A stretch of DNA of 64,000 bases from JAJFFW01 sp038534195 (GCA_038534195.1 JBCAXE010000009.1:28887-92886), one strand, 5' to 3'; counted from the first letter of the stretch, positions 30,396 to 40,257 are shown. Translations and numbers: made by a program. Notes: a model not told the origin generated them from the letters alone.

Positions 30396-31256
30396 TTAGA
30401 GCGGCTTATTGAAGGGAAACGTGACCGTTTGCTCGAAGGCCGCCTGGGGCGCGCCATCGACGGTTCGCGGCGCGAAGCGCCAGCGGCGGATGGCGTTGAG
30501 CGAGGCCCTTTCAAAGCAGGCGTTTGTGGCGTCGACAACACGCTCGCTGGCGACGCCCCCCTCCACCGTCACCGTGAACGCGACAGTCACCGATTCCGTC
30601 GCCGCGGCCCCCGCCTCGCAGCGGCTCGGATAAACCGGCTCAACCTGTTCGATGGCGCGGGCTTCAATCATGAAGGGCAATTCGGGCGCCGGCGCGCCAA
30701 TCGCTGGCGCCGCGGTCTCAGCCGGCGCCGGCGCGGCCGCTTCCAATGCCGGCAATCCGTCAAATTTGAACGGCGTGGTCACGGCGCGCGGGCGCGTGAT
30801 GTGCCATGCGCACCAAAGGATGAAGATGAAGATCGCAAAGACGGCGAGCAGCGACATATCGGACCGTTCCTGATCCGCATCGGAATTCACCGCCACCGGG
30901 GTCTCACTCGCCTGCTCCACATCGGACACCGCCTCAAATCCAGCGTCCTGCTTGTACCGCGACACCACTGGCGCCGGATCAAGCCCTAGAGCCTCCGCAT
31001 ACCCCTTAACGAACCCGATCGCGAAAGGGCGCGACGGCAATGCGTCCGTTTCGTTCTGTTCAATCGCGACCAGAAAGGCGGTCTTGATGTGGGTGCGCTC
31101 GGAGATGTCCTCGACAGAAAGGCCCGCGTCTTCACGAACGGCGGCGAGAAACGCGCCGGCTGTCGCATAGGCGCCAAGATCAATCTGACCGTCGCGCAAA
31201 CGCCGGCGCGCATCGTTCAGTTCAAGGATCTCTGCTGAATTCTCTTCAGTCGACAC
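30396..31256 (-). CDS. RodZ-type HTH, membrane segment and TonB C-terminal domain fusion
   Basis: The roughly 286-residue protein joins three parts. A cytoplasmic RodZ-like helix-turn-helix lies at about 30-100 (FLAAVREDAGLSVEDISE, IKTAFLVAIEQNE, PFAIGFVKGYAEALGL). One membrane segment lies at about 135-155. After an Ala/Pro linker comes a periplasmic TonB C-terminal domain (VEPVYPSRC, VTVEGGVASERVV, ASLNAIRRWRFAP). RodZ normally links MreB to the wall and ends in its own beta domain; here that is replaced by a TonB-like domain of the protein-binding type. No ExbB/ExbD genes are in view. Start: GTG 31256 has AGGA well spaced; TTG 31265 is the alternative. The position before ispG matches that of rodZ in many proteobacteria. 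Confidence 0.82.
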   Translation of the reverse strand: MSTEENSAEILELNDARRRLRDGQIDLGAYATAGAFLAAVREDAGLSVEDISERTHIKTAFLVAIEQNETDALPSRPFAIGFVKGYAEALGLDPAPVVSRYKQDAGFEAVSDVEQASETPVAVNSDADQERSDMSLLAVFAIFIFILWCAWHITRPRAVTTPFKFDGLPALEAAAPAPAETAAPAIGAPAPELPFMIEARAIEQVEPVYPSRCEAGAAATESVTVAFTVTVEGGVASERVVDATNACFERASLNAIRRWRFAPRTVDGAPQAAFEQTVTFPFNKPL

Positions 31257-31422
31257 GGCACTCAAATCCTACAACGCAGGGCGTACTAATCCCTGACGAG
31301 CTTACCCCAACCAGCCGGTGATTCACACCGGCGCGCAAAAGGGGCGTTTTCCCCAAATCCTAGCAGAATATTGCCTATCGAATGCTTAAAGCGCGCCGAA
31401 GGCGTGGTGCGTAAAGGTTGAG

Positions 31423-33708
31423 TTAACCGATCACCGCGCCTCTTGCGCGCAAGACCGTTTCGAACGCTTGGCGCACGCTGCCGGGTTGCGCGAGCGCGTC
31501 GCTCATCCACTCGGCGAGCTCGCCCGCATGGATTGACCGCACCATCCGGCGGAACGGGCCTACCGCCGTCGCCGCAATGGAAAAACGTCGAACGCCAACC
31601 GCGATGAGCGCCGCAGCCATGACAGGATTTGACGCCTGCTCCCCGCAATATGAAAGCGGCTTGCCCGCCGTCTCGGCTTTTTCGGCGAGCAATTTCAAAA
31701 AGCTTAAAAAGCCGGCTTCCATTGGATCATAGCGGCGCTGTGTTAACTCGGATTCACGGTCCGCTGCGAAATAAAATTGCGCCAAATCGTTGCCGCCGAC
31801 GGAGAGGAAGTCGACTTTCGGCGCGATTTCCTCAACGCGCCAGGCAGCCGCCGGCGTTTCAATCATCACGCCTACAGAAATATTCGCCGGCAATTCCTTC
31901 TGGTGCTGACGCGCGAACTCAACCTCCTGTTGGACGAAGGTCAGCGCCGCGTCGATTTCTTCGCCCAGCGTCACCATCGGGAACATGATGTAGAGATGCC
32001 GCCTGGCGCTCGCGGCGAGAAGCGCACGCAATTGCGGCCTTAAATAACCGGGGCGGTCCACCGCCATACGCATGCCGCGCCATCCCATCGCCGGATTGGC
32101 CTCGATCCGCCGCTTCATATACGCCGCCGACTTGTCGCTCCCCAGATCAGCCGTTCGGAAAATAACCGGCTTCCCATCGGCCTTTTCAAGAATATCCCGG
32201 TACAGACGTTCCTGCTCCTTCACGCGCGGCAACTGGCGCCCAATGAGGAACGGTAATTCGGTGCGGAAAAGCCCGACGCCCTTTGCGCCCGTTGCTTCGA
32301 GGTGCGGCATATCGAGGGCGAGACCGGCGTTCATATAAACATCGATCTCGACGCCGTCCTGGGTCACTGTCGGGAGACGGGCTTCCTTGGCGAACGCCGC
32401 ATGCCGCTCCGACCGCAGATCCCTTTTCTCGCGATAGCTCTGCGTGACCTCCGCCGTGGGGCGGATATGCAGAACGCCCTCCCCGCCGTCGATGATCAAC
32501 GGATCCATGTCATCGGTCAAATCAAGCGCATCGGGAACGGCCGTTACGACCGGGATGTCGAGCGCACGCGCCACAATCGCCACATGCGAGGTTGCAGAGG
32601 CGTCTACGAGAACAATCCCCTGAAGCTTGGCGCGATCATATTCCAAAAGCTCCGCAGGCCCCATAACCCGCGCGATAACGATGGCGCCATCCGGAATATC
32701 GCGCGGCGCATCAAGCGCCTCGCCGGAAAGGCAGCGTAAGAGCCTGTTGGAAAGATCTTCCAGATCGTGGAGCCTTTCGCGCAGATAGGGATCGCGCGCC
32801 TGACTGAGGCGCGCCCGATTTTCCGATTGCACGCGTTCGACAGCGGCTTCCGCCGTCAGGCCCGAAAAAACGGCGGTGCGCAGCTTTTCTTTCCATCCGC
32901 GATCATAGGCGAACAGCCGGTATGTTTCGATGATCTCACGTGACTCACCGCCAAGCTCGTCATCTGCAAGCATGTCGTCGACGGACTTCCGCAACGTGAC
33001 GAGCGCTTCTTCCAGCCGCGTCGCCTCACCGCCTGCGTCTCTCGAAAAAACCCGGTGCTTGGGCGCCTGCGCTTCTCGAAATACAGCAACGCCAATAGCG
33101 ATGCCCGGCGCGACGCCAGCGCCTTCAAGACGCTCTGGCCGATGGAGCATTTCATCGACGACTTGCGTTTCTTCCTTGTCCAACAACTCGCCGGACGCCG
33201 TGATCTCTGCGAGCAAAATCGCCACCGCCTGCACGGCTTCGATTTCCTCATCTGTGTATTCACGCCGCGCTTTATTCTGGATAACCAAAACGCCGAGGAC
33301 TTTGCCGGAGCGAATGAGCGGTACGCCCAGAAATGAATGCAGCGGATCTTCGCCGATATCAGGGAAATACTTAAAAGCTGGATGCAAGGCCGCGTCCGCC
33401 GTAACCAGCGGCGACTGGCTGTCAGCGACCGCGCCCACGAGGCCTTCGCCCCATTTCATTCGGGTGCGGTGGATCGCTTCGCGTTTTAGACCTTCGGTCG
33501 AATAAAGCTCCAATTCATCATCGCCCCGCCGCAGATAGATCGAGCAAACATCCGCAACAACGTGGCTTGCGATGACGCGGGTTAATTCATCGAGCCGTTC
33601 CTGCGGCGTCGCTTCAATAGCGACGGCGTCATGCATACGGCGCAACAGTACCGTAATGCCGCGCTCGCCATGGCCGCCGTGGGGGGGTCTGGTCTTCTCA
33701 ACGCTCAT
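31423..33708 (-). CDS. ptsP: PEP-protein phosphotransferase of the nitrogen PTS (EI-Ntr)
   Basis: The 761-residue protein has an N-terminal GAF sensor domain (about 20-160) and a full Enzyme I. The phospho-His lies in DASATSHVAIVARAL near 365. The PEP-binding barrel has FRTELPFLIG near 465, MFPMV near 595 and the Cys of CGEQASNP near 690. EI-Ntr passes phosphate to NPr and EIIA-Ntr, which regulate potassium transport, nitrogen and stress responses in alphaproteobacteria; no NPr or EIIA gene lies in the window. ATG 33708 is chosen over the frame start at 33789. It sits 7 bases after the lysC stop, the conserved lysC-ptsP pair. Confidence 0.95.
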   Translation of the reverse strand: MSVEKTRPPHGGHGERGITVLLRRMHDAVAIEATPQERLDELTRVIASHVVADVCSIYLRRGDDELELYSTEGLKREAIHRTRMKWGEGLVGAVADSQSPLVTADAALHPAFKYFPDIGEDPLHSFLGVPLIRSGKVLGVLVIQNKARREYTDEEIEAVQAVAILLAEITASGELLDKEETQVVDEMLHRPERLEGAGVAPGIAIGVAVFREAQAPKHRVFSRDAGGEATRLEEALVTLRKSVDDMLADDELGGESREIIETYRLFAYDRGWKEKLRTAVFSGLTAEAAVERVQSENRARLSQARDPYLRERLHDLEDLSNRLLRCLSGEALDAPRDIPDGAIVIARVMGPAELLEYDRAKLQGIVLVDASATSHVAIVARALDIPVVTAVPDALDLTDDMDPLIIDGGEGVLHIRPTAEVTQSYREKRDLRSERHAAFAKEARLPTVTQDGVEIDVYMNAGLALDMPHLEATGAKGVGLFRTELPFLIGRQLPRVKEQERLYRDILEKADGKPVIFRTADLGSDKSAAYMKRRIEANPAMGWRGMRMAVDRPGYLRPQLRALLAASARRHLYIMFPMVTLGEEIDAALTFVQQEVEFARQHQKELPANISVGVMIETPAAAWRVEEIAPKVDFLSVGGNDLAQFYFAADRESELTQRRYDPMEAGFLSFLKLLAEKAETAGKPLSYCGEQASNPVMAAALIAVGVRRFSIAATAVGPFRRMVRSIHAGELAEWMSDALAQPGSVRQAFETVLRARGAVIG

Positions 33709-33715
33709 CGATGGG

Positions 33716-34969
33716 TCAGGCCGCCGTCCGGTCGAGCCCGTAGGCGGTGTGAAGGGCGCGCACAGCCAGTTCGGAATATTTCGATTCAATCAATACACTG
33801 ATTTTAATCTCGGACGTGGAAATGTTCTCGATATTGATATTGTTCTCCGCGAGCGTTTCAAACATGGTCGCCGCAACGCCCGTATGGCTCTTCATACCGA
33901 CGCCGATGACGCTGACTTTCACGACATTGGAATTGCTCTGCAGCGTTTCAAAACCGACTTCACTTTTAATCGCCTCAAGTGTCTCGATCGCGCGCGCGAG
34001 ATCGGACTCGTTCATCGTAAACGAAATATTGGCCGCGTCCGGCGCGCGCGACGGGCTTTGTACAATCATGTCCACATTGACGCCCGCGTCGCCGAGATGA
34101 GTGAATATCTTAGCGGCGTTCCCTGGCCGGTCCGGTACGGACAACAGGCTGATCTTGGCCTCGTCATGGGACGGCGTGATGGCGCTGACGATTTGCTGCT
34201 CCACAATTTCTTCCTCATCACAAATTACGGTGCCGGGCCCCGGCGCATCGGGCGCGTCGAAACTCGATAGAACGCGCAGCTTAACCTTGTGGGCCATCGC
34301 GAGCTCCACGGACCGGGTCTGGAGAACTTTCGCCCCCAAAGACGCCATCTCGAGCATTTCTTCGAAAGAGATCCGCTCGATCCGATGCGCCTGTTTGTTG
34401 ATACGCGGATCGGTGGTGTAGACGCCATCAACATCAGTATAAATGTCGCACCGCTCCGCCTCAATCGCCGCGGCCAGCGCCACGGCGCTGGTGTCCGAGC
34501 CGCCGCGCCCGAGCGTTGCGATACGCCCGTCCGGCGCAATTCCTTGAAATCCGGCCACAATCGCGATTTCGCCGCCGTCGATCGCCTCGCACAGATTTGC
34601 CGCCGGAATGTCGTTGATCCGCGCTTTGGCGTGCACCTCATTGGTTTGCAGCGGAATTTGCCACCCCTGCCAGGAACGCGCCCTAAATCCTTGTTTTTGA
34701 AGAATTAGCGCCAGCAACGCTGAGGTCACTTGTTCACCGGTAGAAACCACCGCGTCATACTCAACGCCCCGCGCATCGAGCGCCGGATCCGGCGGCCCCG
34801 CCTCATCGCAGAGCGCTACAAGCCGATTTGTCTCTCCGGCCATAGCCGACACCACAACCACGACTGACCGCCCATCGTCCGCCTCGCGTTTGACGAAACG
34901 CGCGACGTTGCGGATCCTGTCGAGGTCCGCCACCGACGTGCCTCCGAATTTCATAACGATGCGCGACAA
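33716..34969 (-). CDS. lysC: Aspartate kinase
   Basis: The 417-residue enzyme phosphorylates aspartate in the first step to Lys, Met, Thr and diaminopimelate. The N-terminal kinase domain opens MKFGGTSVAD, with ATLGRGGSDTSAVALAAA near 150 and DVDGVYTTDPR near 180. Two ACT domains follow (about 260-410) for feedback control by Lys and/or Thr. Start: TTG 34969 gives the usual N-terminus (MSRIVMKFGG). ATG 35020 would add 17 Arg/Ala-rich residues and is possible. Divergent from ubiG; ptsP follows after 7 bases. Confidence 0.93.
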   Translation of the reverse strand: MSRIVMKFGGTSVADLDRIRNVARFVKREADDGRSVVVVVSAMAGETNRLVALCDEAGPPDPALDARGVEYDAVVSTGEQVTSALLALILQKQGFRARSWQGWQIPLQTNEVHAKARINDIPAANLCEAIDGGEIAIVAGFQGIAPDGRIATLGRGGSDTSAVALAAAIEAERCDIYTDVDGVYTTDPRINKQAHRIERISFEEMLEMASLGAKVLQTRSVELAMAHKVKLRVLSSFDAPDAPGPGTVICDEEEIVEQQIVSAITPSHDEAKISLLSVPDRPGNAAKIFTHLGDAGVNVDMIVQSPSRAPDAANISFTMNESDLARAIETLEAIKSEVGFETLQSNSNVVKVSVIGVGMKSHTGVAATMFETLAENNINIENISTSEIKISVLIESKYSELAVRALHTAYGLDRTAA

Positions 34970-35080
34970 GGGCGTGACGGTCCTACGATCTGAAAGCGCT
35001 GATGCGGCCCGCCGCCGCATGTTCCACTGGGCTAAGACGCGTATCTAAAGAGGCGGCGACCCGGACGCAAGGAGCGGAAA

Positions 35081-35848
35081 ATGGCGAGCGAAACAAATTC
35101 GTCCACACAAGGCGGCGCGACGACGGTCGATCCGGCGGAAGTGGAAAAGTTTTCGAAGATCGCCGACGAATGGTGGGACCCGTTCGGGAAGTTCAAACCG
35201 CTTCACAAATTCAATCCGGTCCGTCTCGCCTATATCCGCGACACGATCTGCATGCATTTTGATCGCGACCGCCACGAAAATAAGCCGCTCGCCGGCCTGC
35301 GCCTTCTCGACGTTGGCTGCGGCGGCGGCCTTGTGGCTGAACCCATGCGCCGGCTCGGCGCAGATGTCACCGCCATCGACGCGTCGGAGCGCAACATCAA
35401 AACGGCCATCGTTCATGCGCGCGAGGTTGGTCTCGACATAGACTATCGAGCCACGACTGCCGAAGCGCTTCTGGAAGCCGAAGGCGCGGCGTTTGACGTG
35501 GTTCTCAACCTTGAGGCGGTGGAGCATGTGGCGGATGTGGACTTATTTCTTCAAAGCTCGGCGGGCCTTGTGAAATCGGGCGGCGCAATGATCGTCGCCA
35601 CCATCAACCGCACCTTGAAGGCCTTTGCTCTTGCAAAAGTCGGCGCCGAATATGTGCTCGGCTGGCTGCCGCGCGGCACCCACGACCCGCGTAAATTTCT
35701 GAAGCCCGAAGAGATCAGCGCGGCGTTGGCGCCGGCCGGCATGACCGTGATCTCGCGTGCGGGCGTCACTTATAATCCCCTCATGGACGCGTGGCGCATC
35801 GGCGAAGACACCGATGTCAATTACATGCTTACCGCCTTGAAAGACTAA
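35081..35848 (+). CDS. ubiG: Ubiquinone biosynthesis O-methyltransferase
   Basis: The 255-residue SAM-dependent enzyme catalyses both O-methylation steps of ubiquinone synthesis. KIADEWWDPFGKFKPLHKFNP near residues 25-45 is the UbiG hallmark. The SAM site is LLDVGCGGGLVAEPMRRLG near 73, with the acidic DASE near 100. NLEAVEHVADVD near 145 and a hydrophobic segment near 180-195 (membrane contact in UbiG) also fit. A good ribosome site (AAGGAG) precedes ATG 35081. Divergent from lysC, as in many alphaproteobacteria. Confidence 0.95.
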   Translation: MASETNSSTQGGATTVDPAEVEKFSKIADEWWDPFGKFKPLHKFNPVRLAYIRDTICMHFDRDRHENKPLAGLRLLDVGCGGGLVAEPMRRLGADVTAIDASERNIKTAIVHAREVGLDIDYRATTAEALLEAEGAAFDVVLNLEAVEHVADVDLFLQSSAGLVKSGGAMIVATINRTLKAFALAKVGAEYVLGWLPRGTHDPRKFLKPEEISAALAPAGMTVISRAGVTYNPLMDAWRIGEDTDVNYMLTALKD

Positions 35849-35905
35849 TCGCTTCAGCGTCCGGCGCTGATCGCACGGACCCATCCTGTTGCTGTTGATC
35901 TGCGC

Positions 35906-36559
35906 CTAAATCCAGATTGTCAGCGCGATAAAGGCGGCGTAAAGCGCGAGCATGCCGACGGACTTCAGCGCAGCGGTGATCACACGCGGTTTGACGCGCT
36001 CAAAGCTGACGCCGGCGGCGACGTCCGAGACGGCTTGCGCCACCTCTTGCGACAATACGCTTGCGGAGTAATTGGATACGGCGACAACGCGCCCGGCGGC
36101 GCCCGCTTTCAGTCGCGCATGCGTTTGTTCATACGCGCGGTCAAAGACAATAGCGGCGACGTACTCCTTTACAGCGCGTTTGATATTGAACCCGTAGGCG
36201 TGAAAGAGCCGCCACGCCGTTCGGGCGCGCGGCGCGATCCGAAAGACATCATATCCCACATAAGCGGCGATCAATGAAAGGACCGCGATGCGAAACCCCG
36301 CCTCGTCGATCACGCCAAAATGAAACAGGAGATACGCCGCGGCGACGAGGCCCGCCTTCGCCAGAAGCGTCAACGAATATTGGCGCAAGTGAAGATCGAC
36401 CCGCGCATCCACTTGGCTGTCCAATTCGCGGATTGCGAGTTCTTTCGCCGCTTCAATCTCCGTAGGCAAACGGTCTTCGATTGTTTTGTCAGCAAACTTT
36501 CGCCCGAGCGCCACGGCGGCGCCCACAGCCGAAATCGCCAACAAAACGGCGCGAATCAC
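35906..36559 (-). CDS. Membrane protein of unknown function coupled to a patatin gene
   Basis: The 217-residue protein has an N-terminal hydrophobic segment (1-20), two more around 65-105 and a C-terminal one (195-217), with amphipathic charged helices between. I do not recognise a family. It starts at GTG 36559, which overlaps the TGA stop of the patatin/cNMP gene (GTGA), and GGAG lies just upstream. This tight coupling suggests the two products act together at the membrane, for example as anchor or regulator of the phospholipase. That is inference. Confidence 0.7.
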   Translation of the reverse strand: MIRAVLLAISAVGAAVALGRKFADKTIEDRLPTEIEAAKELAIRELDSQVDARVDLHLRQYSLTLLAKAGLVAAAYLLFHFGVIDEAGFRIAVLSLIAAYVGYDVFRIAPRARTAWRLFHAYGFNIKRAVKEYVAAIVFDRAYEQTHARLKAGAAGRVVAVSNYSASVLSQEVAQAVSDVAAGVSFERVKPRVITAALKSVGMLALYAAFIALTIWI

Positions 36560-38283
36560 AGCGCGTCTCCAAAGAAATCCGGCAGGTGCGTCTCGAGCGC
36601 GGCCATCGCCGTCTCGTAACCGTCCTCGACCGCCTGATCGTAGCGCTTCCAGTCACGAATGCCGACGCCCGTGACCGCAGGGGTGATCATGATGTCGGCG
36701 GTCTTCACTGTCACCGCGTCCTCCCGGCGCGCGCTCGCGGACCGCATCAGAAGCGTCACAATCGGCGGCGCAGAGCGAAGCCCATGTTTGCGCACCCATG
36801 AAAAGAAACCTGGCGGATCGTCAAAGGCGCTCGCCTCAATTGTGCCGCGGCGCGCCACATCGACGCCGACGGTAGCGCCGCGGTGCATGCCCGTCATAAT
36901 GTCGGTCGGAAAATTGTTCATCACCGCGCCGTCCACCAGCAACGACCCGTTAGCGACGACCGGCGGCAGGATGCCGGGCAAGGAGATTGAGGCGCGCAGT
37001 GCGTCGCGCAAAAGACCGCGCCGGTGAATGCGGACGGCGCCTTCCGTCAGTTCTGAAGAGACGCAAAAGAACGGCAACTCAATATCCTCAATCAACGCAT
37101 CGCCGAAATGGCGCTTGAGCCGTTCCTCAACCAGCTTTCCGCGCGTCAACGCCACGACGGGCAAGACATGGTCGCCAAGCGGGTTCGATTCAACGAAGGC
37201 GTCGCGAATGCGTTCTTCAATTTCGTCATCATCCCAGCCCATGGCCGCGCAGGCCGCGATGATCCCGCCCATGGACGCGCCGCACGCGAGATCGATGCTG
37301 ATCCCTTTTTCCCGCAACGCCTTGATGACGCCGATATGCGCATAGGCGCGCGCGCCGCCTCCCGACAGAACGATCCCTACGGAACGGCCGGCGACAATTC
37401 TCGCGAGCCGGTCGAGACAGGCGCCGGAGCGGCAATGGAACACCCGCGCTGCGCTGATGGCGTCGATCCAGTCGACAATCGGACAGGCGGGTACGCCTTC
37501 ATGGATCATCACAAGATCGACGAGACGAAACTTTCGGGCGCGCGCCCCCGCCTCCGTCGCCATGGGGAATGGCCGCGGCGGGCGCGCATCGCGACGGGCG
37601 AGCACCAGAAAGCGATCAGCGTGCCGCAGCACAAAGCGATACCACGACGTATCCTCCACGCGCGCAGCGAGGACGAGAACATCGTGCTCTTCCTCCTCGC
37701 GATCAAACGCAAAGCTGTCTGGCGCCGTATCGCTCACCGGAAATGTTTTCGCTTTCATCCCCATGCCGGCGATCAAGTCAGCGAGCGTTCGAGCATATTC
37801 ATCAACGTCAATTGATCGCGAGGCGCCGATAAGGGCGAAAATGCGCGGCGCCGATCTGTTAAAACTAAGCTTCGGACGCCGCGCTCTCGACAAGGCGAGA
37901 CGCGCCAGCGCCGCAGCGAGATCGCCATGCTCTTCTAACAAGTCCGTATACGTCTCTCGATCAATTGAGAGAATTTCGCTATCGCGGAGCGCGTAAACGG
38001 ACGCCGAATGCGGCTCGCCTGACAGGATCGACATCTCCCCGACCGGCTCTCCCGACCGCACATAGCCGACCACGTCATCTTCGCCGCTTTGGGTCTTGCG
38101 CACGACGATCAGCCGCCCGGAAAGAAGAAAATGAAGCCGCTCGGCGGGCGCGCCCTGCTCAAAAAGAGGCCAGCCGCCAGCGATAGAATACCACCGCCCC
38201 GCACGCGCAATCTCTTGCGTCACCGCATCATCGAGCGCGCCGAAGAACGGCAATTCATTCAATCGGTCGAGAACATGTCGCAT
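36556..38283 (-). CDS. cNMP-binding domain patatin-like phospholipase (NTE-like)
   Basis: The 575-residue protein has an N-terminal cyclic-nucleotide-binding fold (about 1-125: LFEQGAPAERLHFLLSGRL, GEMSILSGEPHSASVYA), a middle region (140-285) as in neuropathy target esterase homologues, and a patatin domain (about 295-500). The patatin oxyanion motif is SGGGARAYAHIG, the nucleophile GASMGG near 335, and the catalytic Asp in LVDGAVMNNFP near 455. It should hydrolyse (lyso)phospholipids, perhaps controlled by ligand binding to the N-domain; whether cyclic nucleotide really binds is uncertain. ATG 38283 is chosen, with a GTG one codon earlier. The 217-residue membrane gene overlaps its end. Confidence 0.88.
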   Translation of the reverse strand: MRHVLDRLNELPFFGALDDAVTQEIARAGRWYSIAGGWPLFEQGAPAERLHFLLSGRLIVVRKTQSGEDDVVGYVRSGEPVGEMSILSGEPHSASVYALRDSEILSIDRETYTDLLEEHGDLAAALARLALSRARRPKLSFNRSAPRIFALIGASRSIDVDEYARTLADLIAGMGMKAKTFPVSDTAPDSFAFDREEEEHDVLVLAARVEDTSWYRFVLRHADRFLVLARRDARPPRPFPMATEAGARARKFRLVDLVMIHEGVPACPIVDWIDAISAARVFHCRSGACLDRLARIVAGRSVGIVLSGGGARAYAHIGVIKALREKGISIDLACGASMGGIIAACAAMGWDDDEIEERIRDAFVESNPLGDHVLPVVALTRGKLVEERLKRHFGDALIEDIELPFFCVSSELTEGAVRIHRRGLLRDALRASISLPGILPPVVANGSLLVDGAVMNNFPTDIMTGMHRGATVGVDVARRGTIEASAFDDPPGFFSWVRKHGLRSAPPIVTLLMRSASARREDAVTVKTADIMITPAVTGVGIRDWKRYDQAVEDGYETAMAALETHLPDFFGDAL

Positions 38284-38367
38284 CACATCCAGCTAGCCCC
38301 ACGCCGCGAGTAGATGCAAGCGGGTCGCAAAATACCGGCGTTACTGAAATAATACTGACGAAAATGT

Positions 38368-38444
<77 letters not shown>

Positions 38445-38478
38445 CCAACGTCACCAACGCCGGAGCGCCGAGACGCCG

Positions 38479-38507
38479 TGTATGCCTACGCGCTCGGGAA
38501 ATTGCAA
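38479..38507 (-). promoter_or_regulatory. Candidate sigma-70 promoter of the initiator tRNA
   Basis: On the minus strand, TTGCAA (38507-38502), a 17-base spacer and CATACA (38484-38479). The predicted start is about 28 bases before the tRNA 5' end. The -35 fits well; the -10 is only fair. The rest of the 267-base gap up to the transporter at 38712 shows nothing else I can name. Confidence 0.4.
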
Positions 38508-38711
38508 CCGTTTTGTGCGACTTTCGCCAAATTCGCCGGAACGATTTTTCGGCGCTAATTCGGCGAGGCGAACGCAACAAGTTTATAGTTCAATGTGGCG
38601 GCCATCTGCGCGCACCTTTTGCACCCAAGCAGTCCGCTTGCCCAACAAGACCAGACGTGATCTTTCAACCGCAAAAATTTCCACGTTGATCGCCAAAGAA
38701 AGCGCCCTTCA

Positions 38712-39974
38712 GTGCCCACCGACTCCCAGAGCGACGTCGCGCCGCCGACAGCGGCCCAAAGCCTTACGCATAAAGCGCGGCCCTGGGCGTTCGGCCTGCT
38801 TCTGATGGGCATGGTGTGTATGGGCATGGGGCAGACGATTGTGTTTGCGGTCCTGCCGCCCATTGCGCGCCAAATCGGCCTCGCTGACAGGCAAGTCGGC
38901 GCGATCTTCATGTTGTCTGCGATTTTTTGGGTGTCGCTGGCGCCGCGTTGGGGCCGGCTCAGCGACGGGCGCGGGCGCCGTCCCTTTATCCTCATCGGTA
39001 TTGGCGGGTTCACCGTCTCTATGGTGCTCTTCGCCACCGCAATCCGACTCGGCATGGACGGTGTTCTGAGCGGCGCGGCGCTCTATGCGCTTATCCTCTC
39101 TATGCGCAGCATTTACGGGATTATCGGCTCCGCCCAGCCGAGCGCGGCGCAAGCCTATATCGCGGACCGAACCACAGCACAGGAACGCACCAAAGCGCTC
39201 GCCAATGTGGGCGCCGCATTCGGGATTGGCGCGATGTTCGGCCCGGCGTTCGCCGGCGCCACTGTGGGGTTCGGCGCCTTGGCGCCGCTTTATGGCGTCG
39301 CAGCGATCGGCGCGGCGGCCTGGCTCGCGGTTTTTTTCTTTCTCCCAGAACACAACCCGCCGCGAAAACGCGAAGCGCCGCCGCGCGTCAAAATCAGCGA
39401 TCCACGCTTGCGGGCTTTCCTTATCTTTGGCCTTGTCGCGGGGGCGATCAGCGCCGTGCCGGTTCAAATGATCGGGTTTTACTTCATCGATATTCTGGCC
39501 CTGAGCAACGAAGAAGCATTGGCGAAAGTTAGCTTCGCCCTGACAGCGTCCGCTATCGCCGGGCTTTTTGCGCAGCTCGTGCTGGTTCGCAGGCTTTCAC
39601 TCTCCCCGCGAACGCTTTTACGAACGAGCCCGCTCATCCTATTCGCCGCCCACGGACTTTTCGCGGTCTCATCGAGCTTTCCCATGCTCGTTCTCGCCGC
39701 CACGTGCAGCGGGCTCGGATGGGGTATGGCGATGCCGGGCTTTACGGCCGCCGCGTCGCTCAGCGTGACGCCGCGCGAACAAGGGGTGACGGCGGGCCTT
39801 TCCAATTCCGCCGGCGCATCCGGCTTCATCATCGTCCCGCCGATCGGTTTCACGCTCTACGCGATTGATCCGCGCGCAACCTTCATCCTCACAACGCTCG
39901 CCTCGCTCGCACTGATCGCGTTTGTTTATAAGAACGAGACCATTAGCAGCCTGAAAGCCGGCGCTGCGCGCTAA
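38712..39974 (+). CDS. MFS transporter, drug:H+ antiporter (TetA-like) type
   Basis: The 420-residue inner-membrane protein has 12 predicted segments. The MFS motif A after segment 2 is WGRLSDGRGRRPFIL near 80, and RSIYGIIGSAQPSAAQAYIAD near 132 corresponds to the segment 4-5 region of DHA1 exporters such as TetA. GFTAAASLSVTPREQGVTAGL near 345 is motif C-like. Substrate unknown; this does not show drug resistance. The start is GTG 38712, since the next Met lies inside the first membrane segment. It stands alone between the tRNA and the small membrane gene. Confidence 0.82.
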   Translation: MPTDSQSDVAPPTAAQSLTHKARPWAFGLLLMGMVCMGMGQTIVFAVLPPIARQIGLADRQVGAIFMLSAIFWVSLAPRWGRLSDGRGRRPFILIGIGGFTVSMVLFATAIRLGMDGVLSGAALYALILSMRSIYGIIGSAQPSAAQAYIADRTTAQERTKALANVGAAFGIGAMFGPAFAGATVGFGALAPLYGVAAIGAAAWLAVFFFLPEHNPPRKREAPPRVKISDPRLRAFLIFGLVAGAISAVPVQMIGFYFIDILALSNEEALAKVSFALTASAIAGLFAQLVLVRRLSLSPRTLLRTSPLILFAAHGLFAVSSSFPMLVLAATCSGLGWGMAMPGFTAAASLSVTPREQGVTAGLSNSAGASGFIIVPPIGFTLYAIDPRATFILTTLASLALIAFVYKNETISSLKAGAAR

Positions 39975-40065
39975 TCCGGTAAGAAATCATTCACCATACC
40001 GATTGCGGCTCTCTCTGGTTCATTAACAATCCGTCCCTATATTAGAGGGGCAACGGGAGGCAGCT

Positions 40066-40257
40066 ATGTCGAATTTCTTGAGATGGAATCTCTTTATCGC
40101 AACGCTCATCGGCGCGTCGGTCGTCGTTTATGCGATCTGGAACGGCATTGACGCGAACCTTTTCAAGTTTGTCGTATCATTTCTTGTCGTAACCGGCTCT
40201 GTCGCCCTGATTTATCTCATTGGCCGTACCGGTTCTGAAGGTCCGTCCGGAAACTAA
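40066..40257 (+). CDS. Small two-segment membrane protein
   Basis: The 63-residue protein has two hydrophobic segments (about 7-25 and 33-53) with a short loop and a Gly/Ser-rich tail. A GGGAGG ribosome site precedes the ATG, supporting translation. It lies 23 bases ahead of the DUF3137 gene and is probably co-transcribed with it. No family recognised. Confidence 0.68.
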   Translation: MSNFLRWNLFIATLIGASVVVYAIWNGIDANLFKFVVSFLVVTGSVALIYLIGRTGSEGPSGN

